Source: Helicobacter pylori NQ4053
GTDB taxonomy: Bacteria; Campylobacterota; Campylobacteria; Campylobacterales; Helicobacteraceae
DNA: 64,000 nucleotides
Direction: 5' to 3'
NCBI RefSeq assembly: GCF_000274605.1
Contig: NZ_AKNV01000005.1
Span: 1-64,000, forward strand
This document shows, piece after piece, positions 19,632 through 26,674 of this stretch; within the stretch, counting starts at the first letter, position 1; each line of letters starts with the position of its first letter. Under the pieces are notes generated by a model. The model saw only the letters and a program-made list of their open reading frames with translations. It made no database searches and was not told the origin of the DNA. The translations under genes and the position numbers were made by a program.

Positions 19632-20675
19632 ATGCAAGTTTACCACCTTTCACACATTGATTTAGACGGCTATGCATGCCAGCTTGTTTCAAAACAATTT
19701 TTTAAAAATATCCAATGCTATAACGCTAATTACGGGCGTGAAGTCTCAGCGAGAATTTATGAAATTTTAAACGCAATCGCTCAATCTAAAGAGAGTGAAT
19801 TTCTTATTTTGATTAGCGATTTGAATTTGAATTTAAACGAAGCAGAGTATTTGCAAGATAAAATCCAAGAACACCGCTTGCAAAATAAAAACATTCAAAT
19901 CCAGCTTTTGGATCACCATATCAGCGGTAAGGAAGTGGCTGAGAGTTTCCATTGGTATTTTTTAGACACGAACCGCTGCGCGACTAAAATCGTGTATGAA
20001 TTTTTGAAAAAGCATTACGCTATTTTAGAGCCAAAAAACACAACATGGCTAGAGCCTTTAGTGGAAATGGTCAATTCTGTGGATATTTGGGACACGCAGG
20101 GTTATGGTTTTGAATTAGGCAAGGTGTGTATGCGCATGATCACTCAAAGCTCTGAATTGAACCGCTTCATGTTTGATGATGAAAACCGCAACTATAAGTT
20201 AAAGCTTTTAGAAGAAGTTAAAAACTATTTGTTTTTAGAAAATGCCCCTGTAGCCTATGATAATGATTTGTTCAAACTCAAAAAAATCGCTTTAGGGGGC
20301 GACCCTGATATAGAAACGATGGACAATATCTCTTCAAATGCGCAAACGCATTTGCTCTCTTTAAAAAAGCATGATTGCAGCGTTTATTACCAAGATAAAA
20401 AAGGGTTTTTAAGCTATTCTATGGGGGGTATTAGCGTGTTGGCTAACCTTTTTTTAACGCAAAATCCGGATTTTGATTTTTATATGGATGTGAACGCTAA
20501 AGGGAATGTGAGCTTAAGGGCGAATGGGAATTGCGATGTGTGCGAACTCAGTCAAATGTGTTTTAATGGGGGCGGGCATAGGAATGCGAGCGGGGGCAAG
20601 ATTGATGGCTTTAAAGAAAGCTTTAATTATAAGGACATTAAAGAGCAAGTTGAAGAAATTTTCAATAATGCTTAA
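19632..20675 (+). CDS. DHH-family phosphoesterase
   Basis: About 347 residues. DHH domain motifs: SHIDLDGYACQ (D-x-D), ILISDLN, QLLDHHISGKE (the DHH). C-terminal DHHA1 motif: FNGGGHRNASGGKI. Family members include RecJ, nanoRNases and cyclic dinucleotide phosphodiesterases; the compact size suggests nanoRNase/oligonucleotide or c-di-AMP type rather than RecJ. Two ATGs follow GGAG (19629 and 19632); 19632 has the better spacing. HP1042-like. Confidence 0.85.
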   Translation: MQVYHLSHIDLDGYACQLVSKQFFKNIQCYNANYGREVSARIYEILNAIAQSKESEFLILISDLNLNLNEAEYLQDKIQEHRLQNKNIQIQLLDHHISGKEVAESFHWYFLDTNRCATKIVYEFLKKHYAILEPKNTTWLEPLVEMVNSVDIWDTQGYGFELGKVCMRMITQSSELNRFMFDDENRNYKLKLLEEVKNYLFLENAPVAYDNDLFKLKKIALGGDPDIETMDNISSNAQTHLLSLKKHDCSVYYQDKKGFLSYSMGGISVLANLFLTQNPDFDFYMDVNAKGNVSLRANGNCDVCELSQMCFNGGGHRNASGGKIDGFKESFNYKDIKEQVEEIFNNA

Positions 20676-20850
20676 AACTAAGCTGTTTGCAAAAAGCTAA
20701 CAAAAACTAAAAAGAGTTTAAAAACGCTTTTTGGAAAGGTTTAAAAATTTTTATTTTATCATTTTGTATAAACTCATTTCTTTAAGGTAAAGGGGTATTT
20801 TAAAACCTATCCCCCTACAAACCCCCTAACCCCCAAAAGACCGCTTAAAA

Positions 20851-20901
20851 AGTTATCGCTTGGTTAAATCAAACCCTTTTATTATTGATTGTAAAAAATG
20901 C
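20851..20901 (+). repeat. 51-bp intergenic repeat, copy A
   Basis: AGTTATCGCTTG at the left and TTGTAAAAAATGC at the right, 51 bases in all. It agrees with copy B at 22196-22246 at 41 of 51 positions without gaps. The central hairpin is weaker in this copy. The 450 bases 20676-21125 hold this repeat, a C-rich stretch with three C5 runs (about 20812-20835) and the small ORF below, but no long gene. Confidence 0.65.
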
Positions 20902-21054
20902 TTTTTTAATATTTTTAGATTTTTTAATCCGTAATCGCAGCCAATAGTGGTTTAAGTTATCCCTCTATGTTATTGTTTTTATGTTGCGGGTATTTGGAGC
21001 ATGTTAGGGTTTGGGTAATAGTGAGCGGCTATCTTAAAAAGGAAATAACCAACC

Positions 21055-21111
21055 ATGAAACTACTATTAGCAATCATAGTTTTAATGGTTCTCACAACGC
21101 CACTATACTAA
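21055..21111 (+). CDS. Tiny hydrophobic peptide ORF (18 residues)
   Basis: ATG at 21055 is preceded by AAAAAGGAAATAACCAACC, a good ribosome-binding site. It encodes MKLLLAIIVLMVLTTPLY: one basic residue, then a continuous hydrophobic helix. A hairpin with a T-rich tail (21124-21150) follows, so it could be a self-contained transcript. Single-span peptides of this sort are typical type I toxins (H. pylori has AapA/IsoA loci), but the sequence is not AapA-like. A TATAGT on the minus strand (21102-21107) could start an antisense RNA. Unproven. Confidence 0.4.
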   Translation: MKLLLAIIVLMVLTTPLY

Positions 21112-21123
21112 AATTTTAGTGCA

Positions 21124-21150
21124 AGCTAGGGTTTAGCTAGCGTTTTCTTT
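21124..21150 (+). terminator. Hairpin plus T-rich tail after the small ORF
   Basis: GCTAG (21125-21129) pairs with CTAGC (21137-21141) over a 7-base loop, followed by GTTTTCTTT. It could end the short transcript from the left. Confidence 0.45.
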
Positions 21151-21407
21151 GTGTATTTTTCTTGTATCCCATAAAAATCCCACAAAAATAAGACTTTTTC
21201 AATATCCAATGAAAACGGAGCCAAAGTTTGCATTTTTGTGTTTTGATAGACATTTAAATCCATGAATTGATACGAACCTGCTTTAGTGTTTTTTAACCAA
21301 AACACCTTACCAATCGCAGATAAAATGATCATGCTCCTAGCTAAACACCAGCATGATATAAGTGTCTCTATTATCGCTATTAAAATATTTGACTTTACCC
21401 ACTCCAC
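21126..21407 (-). CDS. Doubtful ORF, 93 residues
   Basis: An open frame with GTG start and no clear ribosome-binding site. Hydrophobic N-terminal third (NILIAIIETLISCWCLARS) and a soluble tail (YQFMDLNVYQNTKMQ, DIEKVLFLWDFYGIQ). I do not recognise a family. It may be a gene fragment or chance ORF downstream of hsrA. Low confidence. Confidence 0.25.
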   Translation of the reverse strand: MEWVKSNILIAIIETLISCWCLARSMIILSAIGKVFWLKNTKAGSYQFMDLNVYQNTKMQTLAPFSLDIEKVLFLWDFYGIQEKYTKKTLAKP

Positions 21408-21441
21408 ACCCTCATTCTAATCTATTTTTAGCAAAAAGAAT

Positions 21442-22113
21442 TTATTCTTCACACGCCGGTTTGGGGTAGCAAAAACGATAGCCTCTGCGTCTCACGGTTT
21501 CAACCGTGGAAATCCCCAAGGGTTTATCCATTTTTTGGCGGATTTGATTGATAGCCACTTCAATCACATTAGGGGTAACCATTTCAGGCTCTTCCCAAAT
21601 AGCGTCTAAAAGCTGTTCTTTGGAGACAATCTGATCCCTATGTCTGGCAAGATGGGTAAGCACTTCAAAAGGCTTCCCTTTCACTTCAACTTCACGCCCC
21701 TTGTAAATAATCTTTTCTTCATCAGGGCTAATGGTCAAATCCCCAATTTCAATCACATTAGAGCCCCAAAACCTCAAACGAGCCTCAATCCTTGCGACTA
21801 AAGCTTTAATGCTGCGATAAGGTTTAGCGATGTAATCGTCCGCGCCTTGCTCAAACGCATGGACTTCTTCTTCGCTTGTAGGGTTATCAGAAGAAACTAA
21901 AACAACAATAGAAGAATGCTTCTCCTTGATTCTAGAAACAAAACTTAAAGCGTTTTTATCGCTAACCATAACTAAGTCATAATTCCTAATATCCATAAGA
22001 TACTCCCCATCCTCTAAACTCTCTGTTACATCAGCCATAAAGCCTTTAACATTTAAGCCCTTTTCAATTTCTCCACCCAAAACAGAATTTTTTTCAATCA
22101 GTAGAACGCGCAT
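21442..22113 (-). CDS. hsrA: Essential orphan response regulator HsrA
   Basis: 223 residues, OmpR/PhoB architecture. The receiver domain (about 1-110) is atypical: the usual phospho-acceptor Asp is replaced (MVSDKNALSF), so it acts without phosphorylation. The C-terminal winged helix (about 125-218) has FEVLTHLARHRDQIVSKEQL, TPNVIEVAINQIRQKM and VETVRRRGYRFCY. In H. pylori HP1043/HsrA is essential and controls growth and redox genes. Start chosen at MRVLL because AGGAG lies eight bases upstream; an upstream in-frame start has no such site. A -10 TATAAT (minus, 22153-22158) lies upstream. Confidence 0.95.
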   Translation of the reverse strand: MRVLLIEKNSVLGGEIEKGLNVKGFMADVTESLEDGEYLMDIRNYDLVMVSDKNALSFVSRIKEKHSSIVVLVSSDNPTSEEEVHAFEQGADDYIAKPYRSIKALVARIEARLRFWGSNVIEIGDLTISPDEEKIIYKGREVEVKGKPFEVLTHLARHRDQIVSKEQLLDAIWEEPEMVTPNVIEVAINQIRQKMDKPLGISTVETVRRRGYRFCYPKPACEE

Positions 22114-22195
22114 GGTGTATGACTCCTGCATTTAAGAGTAATTCGAACACTGATTATATCATAATTTTAAATTAGTTTAAGAAAATATTAATAAA

Positions 22196-22246
22196 AGTTA
22201 TCGCTTGATCAAAATCAAGCCCTTGATTGTTGGTTGTAAAAAATGC
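22196..22246 (+). repeat. 51-bp intergenic repeat, copy B
   Basis: AGTTATCGCTTG at the left, a central hairpin AATCAAG-CC-CTTGATT, and TTGTAAAAAATGC at the right. Same length as copy A, 80% identical. It sits between the hsrA promoter and the RepG promoter. Confidence 0.65.
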
Positions 22247-22305
22247 CTTTGAGCGTTTTTATGGATAATTTTTAAAATCATTTGCTAAAAATCACCATTT
22301 TATTG

Positions 22306-22311
22306 TATAAT
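22306..22311 (+). promoter_or_regulatory. -10 box of the RepG small RNA
   Basis: TATTGTATAAT ends with a perfect TATAAT six bases before the expected RNA start at about 22317. Confidence 0.7.
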
Positions 22312-22316
22312 TGCAA

Positions 22317-22406
22317 ATCCAACCATTCCTTATGGTTTGGTTGGCACCGCTAAGGTTAAAGGGTCACCTCCCCCTCCTTTCCCTTTGTCTTGGCGGTTGT
22401 TTTTTT
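22317..22406 (+). ncRNA. repG: RepG small RNA
   Basis: A sequence of about 88-90 nt starting AUCCAACC. Stem 1: CCAACC pairs with GGTTGG around ATTCCTTATGGTTT. Stem 2: ACCGCTAAG pairs with CTTGGCGGT, with a large C/U-rich loop (CACCTCCCCCTCCTTTCCC), followed by seven or more T as the terminator tail. This structure and its place divergent from hsrA match RepG (HPnc5490), whose C/U-rich terminator loop base-pairs with a variable G-repeat in the tlpB leader and so tunes chemoreceptor and LPS-gene expression. The rest of 22407-22504 shows nothing clear. Confidence 0.88.
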
Positions 22407-22504
22407 AATCCTTGTTTAGTCCTTATTTTTAACCGCTTGATTACGATTTAATCCATAACTTGCTATTCTTAAGATGTTTAAAAAAGATGTTTAAAATTTT
22501 TAGT

Positions 22505-23617
22505 TCAAGCTTGATTTTTAGGTAAAAGCCTAAGGTATGCGATCTCGCTAGGGGCTAAAAACCTTAAGGGAACACCCCAATACCCTGCCCCACTGCTCAC
22601 ATAAATTTGAGTGGTGCCGCTGTGCTTGTATAAACCATATAAATAGGTTTGCGCTAACTTGACTAAAAGGCTAAAGGGAAAGATTTGCCCTGCATGGGTA
22701 TGCCCTGAAAGCACTAAATCCACAGAGTGGCTTTCTTTGAGGCTTCTAATTTGCTTAGGTTGGTGGGCCAAAAGGATCGTGGGCTTACTACTATCACGCT
22801 TTTTTAAAGCTTTGTCAATATCAGGGGCAAAATTTTGACGCTTCCTTGCGAAATAATCATACACACCGCACAAATTGATCCCCCCTAAATGCACGCATTC
22901 ATTCCCTAAAATCGTCAAATTAAGCGTGTCAAGAAACGATAAAATCGGCTCTATGCCATGATAATACTCATGATTTCCTGGCACATAAAAAGTGCCATGC
23001 GTGCTTTTAAGATTGTTTAAGGGCAGTAAAAAAGATTTGACTTTTTCAATGCTTTCATCCACTAAATCCCCCCCAATCAGCACCATATCCACTTCTTTTT
23101 GATTGACTTCTTCTACAATGTAATCAACAAAATCTTTTTGCAACAAACTCCCCACATGCATGTCTGTGAGTAAAATAATCTTTAATTCTTTATCCAGCTT
23201 ATCCAAATAAATAGGGGTTTCTTTGATTTTAGGGCGGGCCAACCCTTCATAAAACCCGCGCCAAAAATACCCTAATAACGCCAGATAAAACCCTAATTTT
23301 AAAAAGTTTTTTAAACTTTTACGCCTTGAATGCAAAAAATCTATTTTTTCTACAGAGTAGGAAAACCCGTAAAAACTTAAAGAAAAAATAAAAACAATAA
23401 AAGATACAAACGAACACGCCGAAGTCAAAACAAACAAATGGCTAGGCATAGTATTTCTGTAAAAAGCAAAAGCCGCCTCGCCTATGCTCAAAAGGATAAA
23501 AAACCATAAATAAGCGTATTGAGAGATTTTCTTTAAGGTTAAAAACGATTTCAACATCCTAAAAGAACTATAATTCAAAAGACACAAAACCAATAAAAAC
23601 GCTATGGAGATCAGCAT
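22505..23617 (-). CDS. Membrane-anchored metallophosphoesterase
   Basis: 370 residues. The N-terminal third has about four membrane segments (to about residue 120). The calcineurin-like domain follows: LTDMHVGSLL, LIGGDLVDE, VPGNHEYYHG, LLAHQPKQ and SGHTHAGQIFPF, all metal ligands present. Resembles YkuE/YaeI-type phosphoesterases, some of which act on lipid substrates; the substrate here is unknown. HP1044-like. Single gene, leftward. Confidence 0.82.
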   Translation of the reverse strand: MLISIAFLLVLCLLNYSSFRMLKSFLTLKKISQYAYLWFFILLSIGEAAFAFYRNTMPSHLFVLTSACSFVSFIVFIFSLSFYGFSYSVEKIDFLHSRRKSLKNFLKLGFYLALLGYFWRGFYEGLARPKIKETPIYLDKLDKELKIILLTDMHVGSLLQKDFVDYIVEEVNQKEVDMVLIGGDLVDESIEKVKSFLLPLNNLKSTHGTFYVPGNHEYYHGIEPILSFLDTLNLTILGNECVHLGGINLCGVYDYFARKRQNFAPDIDKALKKRDSSKPTILLAHQPKQIRSLKESHSVDLVLSGHTHAGQIFPFSLLVKLAQTYLYGLYKHSGTTQIYVSSGAGYWGVPLRFLAPSEIAYLRLLPKNQA

Positions 23618-23769
23618 ACCACCCTTTTTGTAGTCATAATGTTCTACTATATTAGCATATTAACGCTAATACACCCTTTAGGTTTCATCGTGCTATTTCC
23701 TTTTTTATCAGTCTCAATCCACACAGAAAGAGAAAAGTATCCCTCCCTTTAAAAGAGTGTGAGTTTGGA

Positions 23770-23775
23770 TATAAT
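23770..23775 (+). promoter_or_regulatory. -10 box of acsA
   Basis: TATAAT 45 bases before the acsA start, in an AT-rich upstream stretch (GGATATAATAATAAAAAG). Confidence 0.5.
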
Positions 23776-23814
23776 AATAAAAAGTGTGCTTAAAACCATG
23801 AAAAAGGAGATGCG

Positions 23815-25803
23815 ATGCAATTAGACGAAGATTTAGAATTCGCTAAAAAAATCTTTAACCCTAACAGAGCGTTTGCCAAGCAAGCCAGGATTAAAAACAT
23901 GTGCGAATATAAAGATTTAGTGTATGAAGCCAATGAAGATTATGAACATTTTTGGGGCGAGTTAGCCAAGCAAAAACTCACATGGTTTAAACCTTTTGAT
24001 AAGGTTTTAAACAGCGATAACGCCCCTTTTTTCAAATGGTTTGAAAACGGCAAAATCAATGTTTCTTACAATTGCATAGACAGGCATTTAAAAGACAAAA
24101 AAAATAAAGTGGCGATCATTTTTGAAGGGGAAATGGGGGATTATAATGTCATCACTTACAGAAAACTCCACTCTGAAGTCAATAAAACAGCCAACCTTTT
24201 AAAAAACGAATTCAATGTCAAAAAAGGCGACAGAGTCATTATCTATATGCCCATGATTGTAGAAAGCGTTTATATGATGCTCGCATGCGCTAGGATTGGA
24301 GCGATCCATAGCATCGTTTTTGCTGGGTTTAGCCCTGAAGCCTTGAGGGATAGGATCAACGACGCTCAAGCCAAATTAGTTATCACAGCAGATGGGACTT
24401 TTAGAAAAGGCAAACCCTACATGCTCAAGCCAGCCCTTGACAAGGCTCTAGAAAATAATGCCTGCCCTAGTGTGGAAAAAGCGCTCATTGTGATACGAAA
24501 CGCCAAAGAGATTGACTATGTGAGAGGGCGCGATTTTGTCTATAATGAAATGGTCAATTACCAATCCGATAAATGCGAACCTGAAATGATGGACTCTGAA
24601 GATCCTTTATTCTTGCTCTATACAAGCGGATCAACCGGGAAACCTAAAGGCGTTCAACACAGCAGTGCAGGGTATTTGTTATGGGCACAAATGACGATGG
24701 AGTGGGTTTTTGATATTAGAGATAACGATAATTTTTGGTGCACCGCTGATATTGGTTGGATCACAGGGCACACTTATGTGGTTTATGGACCTTTAGCTTG
24801 CGGGGCAACGACTTTGATACTAGAAGGCACGATGTCTTATCCGGATTATGGGAGATGGTGGAGGATGATAGAAGAATACCGCGTGGATAAATTCTACACT
24901 TCCCCTACCGCTATAAGAATGTTGCATGCCAAAGGTGAAAACGAACCCTTAAAGTATAATTTAGACTCACTCAAAGTTTTAGGAACGGTGGGAGAGCCCA
25001 TTAACCCTACGGCATGGAAATGGTTTTATGAAAAAATCGGCAATTCAAAATGCAGTATCGTGGATACTTGGTGGCAAACAGAAACAGGCGGGCATATCAT
25101 CAGCCCTTTACCGGGAGCTACGCCTATAAGGGCCAGTTGTGCGACTTTACCTTTGCCTGGAATCCATGCAGAAGTTTTAAACGAAGACGGCACCAAAACA
25201 AAGCCCGGAGAGCAAGGGTTTTTATGCATCACTAAGCCATGGCCTTCTATGGTAAGAAACATTTGGGGCGATGAAAAACGATACATTGATAGCTATTTTT
25301 CTCAGATCAAGTTGAATGGGGAATATGTCTACCTCTCTGGAGATGGCGCTATCGTGGATGAAAACGGATATATCACTATTATTGGGCGCACAGATGATAT
25401 TGTGAATGTGAGCGGGCATAGGATTGGCACGGCTGAAGTGGAGAGCGCTATTTCTAAACATGAAATGGTGGTTGAATGTGCGGTAGTGGGTATCCCTGAT
25501 ACGATTAAAGGAGAGGGCTTATTTGCGTTTGTGGTGCTGTGTGATGGGGCTAAATGCAATCTTGGCGAGAGTTTAGAATTGTTAAAAGAAATGAATCATA
25601 TCTTATCCGTTGAGATTGGAAAGATCGCGAAATTAGACAATGTCATGTATGTGCCGGGTTTACCTAAAACCAGAAGCGGGAAAATCATGAGAAGGCTTTT
25701 GAAATCTATCGCCAAAAAGGAGCCCATCACTCAAGATTTAAGCACGCTAGAAGATGTGAATGTGGTTAAAGAAATAATGAGCATCGCTCAAATGGAGGAA
25801 TGA
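23815..25803 (+). CDS. acsA: Acetyl-CoA synthetase
   Basis: 662 residues, full length for the family. AMP-binding motifs: [17 protein letters not shown] (P-loop, about 270), the [10 protein letters not shown] motif (about 418), YLSGDGA and [20 protein letters not shown] (hinge, about 524), and the acylation lysine in [13 protein letters not shown] (about 617). Makes acetyl-CoA from acetate, ATP and CoA via acetyl-AMP. The start follows AAAAGGAGATGCG. Monocistronic, with a terminator hairpin after the stop codon. Called acoE in the first H. pylori annotation. Confidence 0.97.
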   Translation: MQLDEDLEFAKKIFNPNRAFAKQARIKNMCEYKDLVYEANEDYEHFWGELAKQKLTWFKPFDKVLNSDNAPFFKWFENGKINVSYNCIDRHLKDKKNKVAIIFEGEMGDYNVITYRKLHSEVNKTANLLKNEFNVKKGDRVIIYMPMIVESVYMMLACARIGAIHSIVFAGFSPEALRDRINDAQAKLVITADGTFRKGKPYMLKPALDKALENNACPSVEKALIVIRNAKEIDYVRGRDFVYNEMVNYQSDKCEPEMMDSEDPLFLLYTSGSTGKPKGVQHSSAGYLLWAQMTMEWVFDIRDNDNFWCTADIGWITGHTYVVYGPLACGATTLILEGTMSYPDYGRWWRMIEEYRVDKFYTSPTAIRMLHAKGENEPLKYNLDSLKVLGTVGEPINPTAWKWFYEKIGNSKCSIVDTWWQTETGGHIISPLPGATPIRASCATLPLPGIHAEVLNEDGTKTKPGEQGFLCITKPWPSMVRNIWGDEKRYIDSYFSQIKLNGEYVYLSGDGAIVDENGYITIIGRTDDIVNVSGHRIGTAEVESAISKHEMVVECAVVGIPDTIKGEGLFAFVVLCDGAKCNLGESLELLKEMNHILSVEIGKIAKLDNVMYVPGLPKTRSGKIMRRLLKSIAKKEPITQDLSTLEDVNVVKEIMSIAQMEE

Positions 25804-25808
25804 AATCT

Positions 25809-25832
25809 AAAAAATGCTTTTTGGCGTTTTTT
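25809..25832 (+). terminator. Rho-independent terminator after acsA
   Basis: AAAAAATGC pairs with GCGTTTTTT around TTTTTG. A second perfect hairpin, GAAACG-CTAC-CGTTTC, lies at 25882-25897 between the convergent acsA and rimP ends. Confidence 0.6.
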
Positions 25833-25905
25833 AGCTAAATAATAAGAGTCAATTTTAATCAAGCATCTCTTATAGAGTGCAGAAACGCTACCGTTTCGCG
25901 TTATT

Positions 25906-26346
25906 TCACCACTCAAAAAGCGTTTTAACTTTCTTTAAATCTTTATATTCCACGCTTTTGATAGCGTGATTCTCTAATTCAAAATCCGCGCTCCAATCGT
26001 TAGCGTCTTTAAGGACCGCTTGAAAGCTTTCTTTATTTGTGAGTTTGACTTCCACTTTTTCGCCTAAAGAAAGCTTGAAGTGTTTGGGGGTTTTAAGCGT
26101 TCTTTCTAACCCCATGGAGCTCACTTCTAAAATATAAGCGTCTTGAATAAAATCGCACACATCTAATAAGGGCGAAATCACCTCGCTCACTTGTTGGCAA
26201 ATGTCCAAACTAACCGCCCCATTAGGGTTTTTAAGGCTCACCCTTAAAACATGCTGCTCGTTTTCTTTAACCAAACTCACATCATAAAGCAAGTATCCCA
26301 AACTTTCAATCACGCCCTCTATTTTCTCTTCTATTTTTTTAGTCAT
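25906..26346 (-). CDS. rimP: Ribosome maturation factor RimP
   Basis: About 146 residues from [16 protein letters not shown]-terminal alpha/beta domain with [20 protein letters not shown] and the conserved [19 protein letters not shown] and [20 protein letters not shown], then an SH3-like C-terminal domain. Needed for 30S maturation. The ATG at 26346 overlaps the rbfA stop; an in-frame ATG further upstream would extend well into rbfA and is less likely. Confidence 0.9.
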   Translation of the reverse strand: MTKKIEEKIEGVIESLGYLLYDVSLVKENEQHVLRVSLKNPNGAVSLDICQQVSEVISPLLDVCDFIQDAYILEVSSMGLERTLKTPKHFKLSLGEKVEVKLTNKESFQAVLKDANDWSADFELENHAIKSVEYKDLKKVKTLFEW

Positions 26347-26674
26347 TATCTTTCCCTTTAGCGATTTCATTGAATATGGCGTCTAGGCGGAGTTGCTTTT
26401 CTAAGCTGTTGTCTGAAACAAAACTGAGTTTTGGGCATTTAAACCACCCGCTCGCTTGCAAAACAAACTGCCTAATCAAACCCTCAGCTTTTTTCAATTT
26501 GGAAAGGATTTTATGATCTGATGAAAGCACAAACACCAAAGCGTGGTGTTTCCCTTTAGAGCATTCCACTTTAGTAACGCTTAAAGAATTCAACTCGCCA
26601 TCATTCAAACTCGCTAAAGCCTCTTGCAGTAATTCTAAAAGATTGGATTCTAAGCGTTCTTTATGAGCGTTCAT
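26339..26674 (-). CDS. rbfA: Ribosome-binding factor A
   Basis: 111 residues, RbfA KH-like fold: [20 protein letters not shown] and a C-terminal [14 protein letters not shown] pattern ([15 protein letters not shown]). Acts in late 16S rRNA 5' end maturation. Start shares a base with the infB stop; stop overlaps rimP. Position in infB-rbfA-rimP is typical. Confidence 0.88.
   Translation of the reverse strand: MNAHKERLESNLLELLQEALASLNDGELNSLSVTKVECSKGKHHALVFVLSSDHKILSKLKKAEGLIRQFVLQASGWFKCPKLSFVSDNSLEKQLRLDAIFNEIAKGKDND

Noticed and set aside
21055..21111. Calling the tiny ORF an AapA toxin
   Set aside because: The peptide lacks the basic ends and sequence of AapA peptides I recall; only the layout is similar.
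20851..22246. 51-bp repeats as a CRISPR array
   Set aside because: Copies are far apart, imperfect and not separated by regular spacers; no cas genes.
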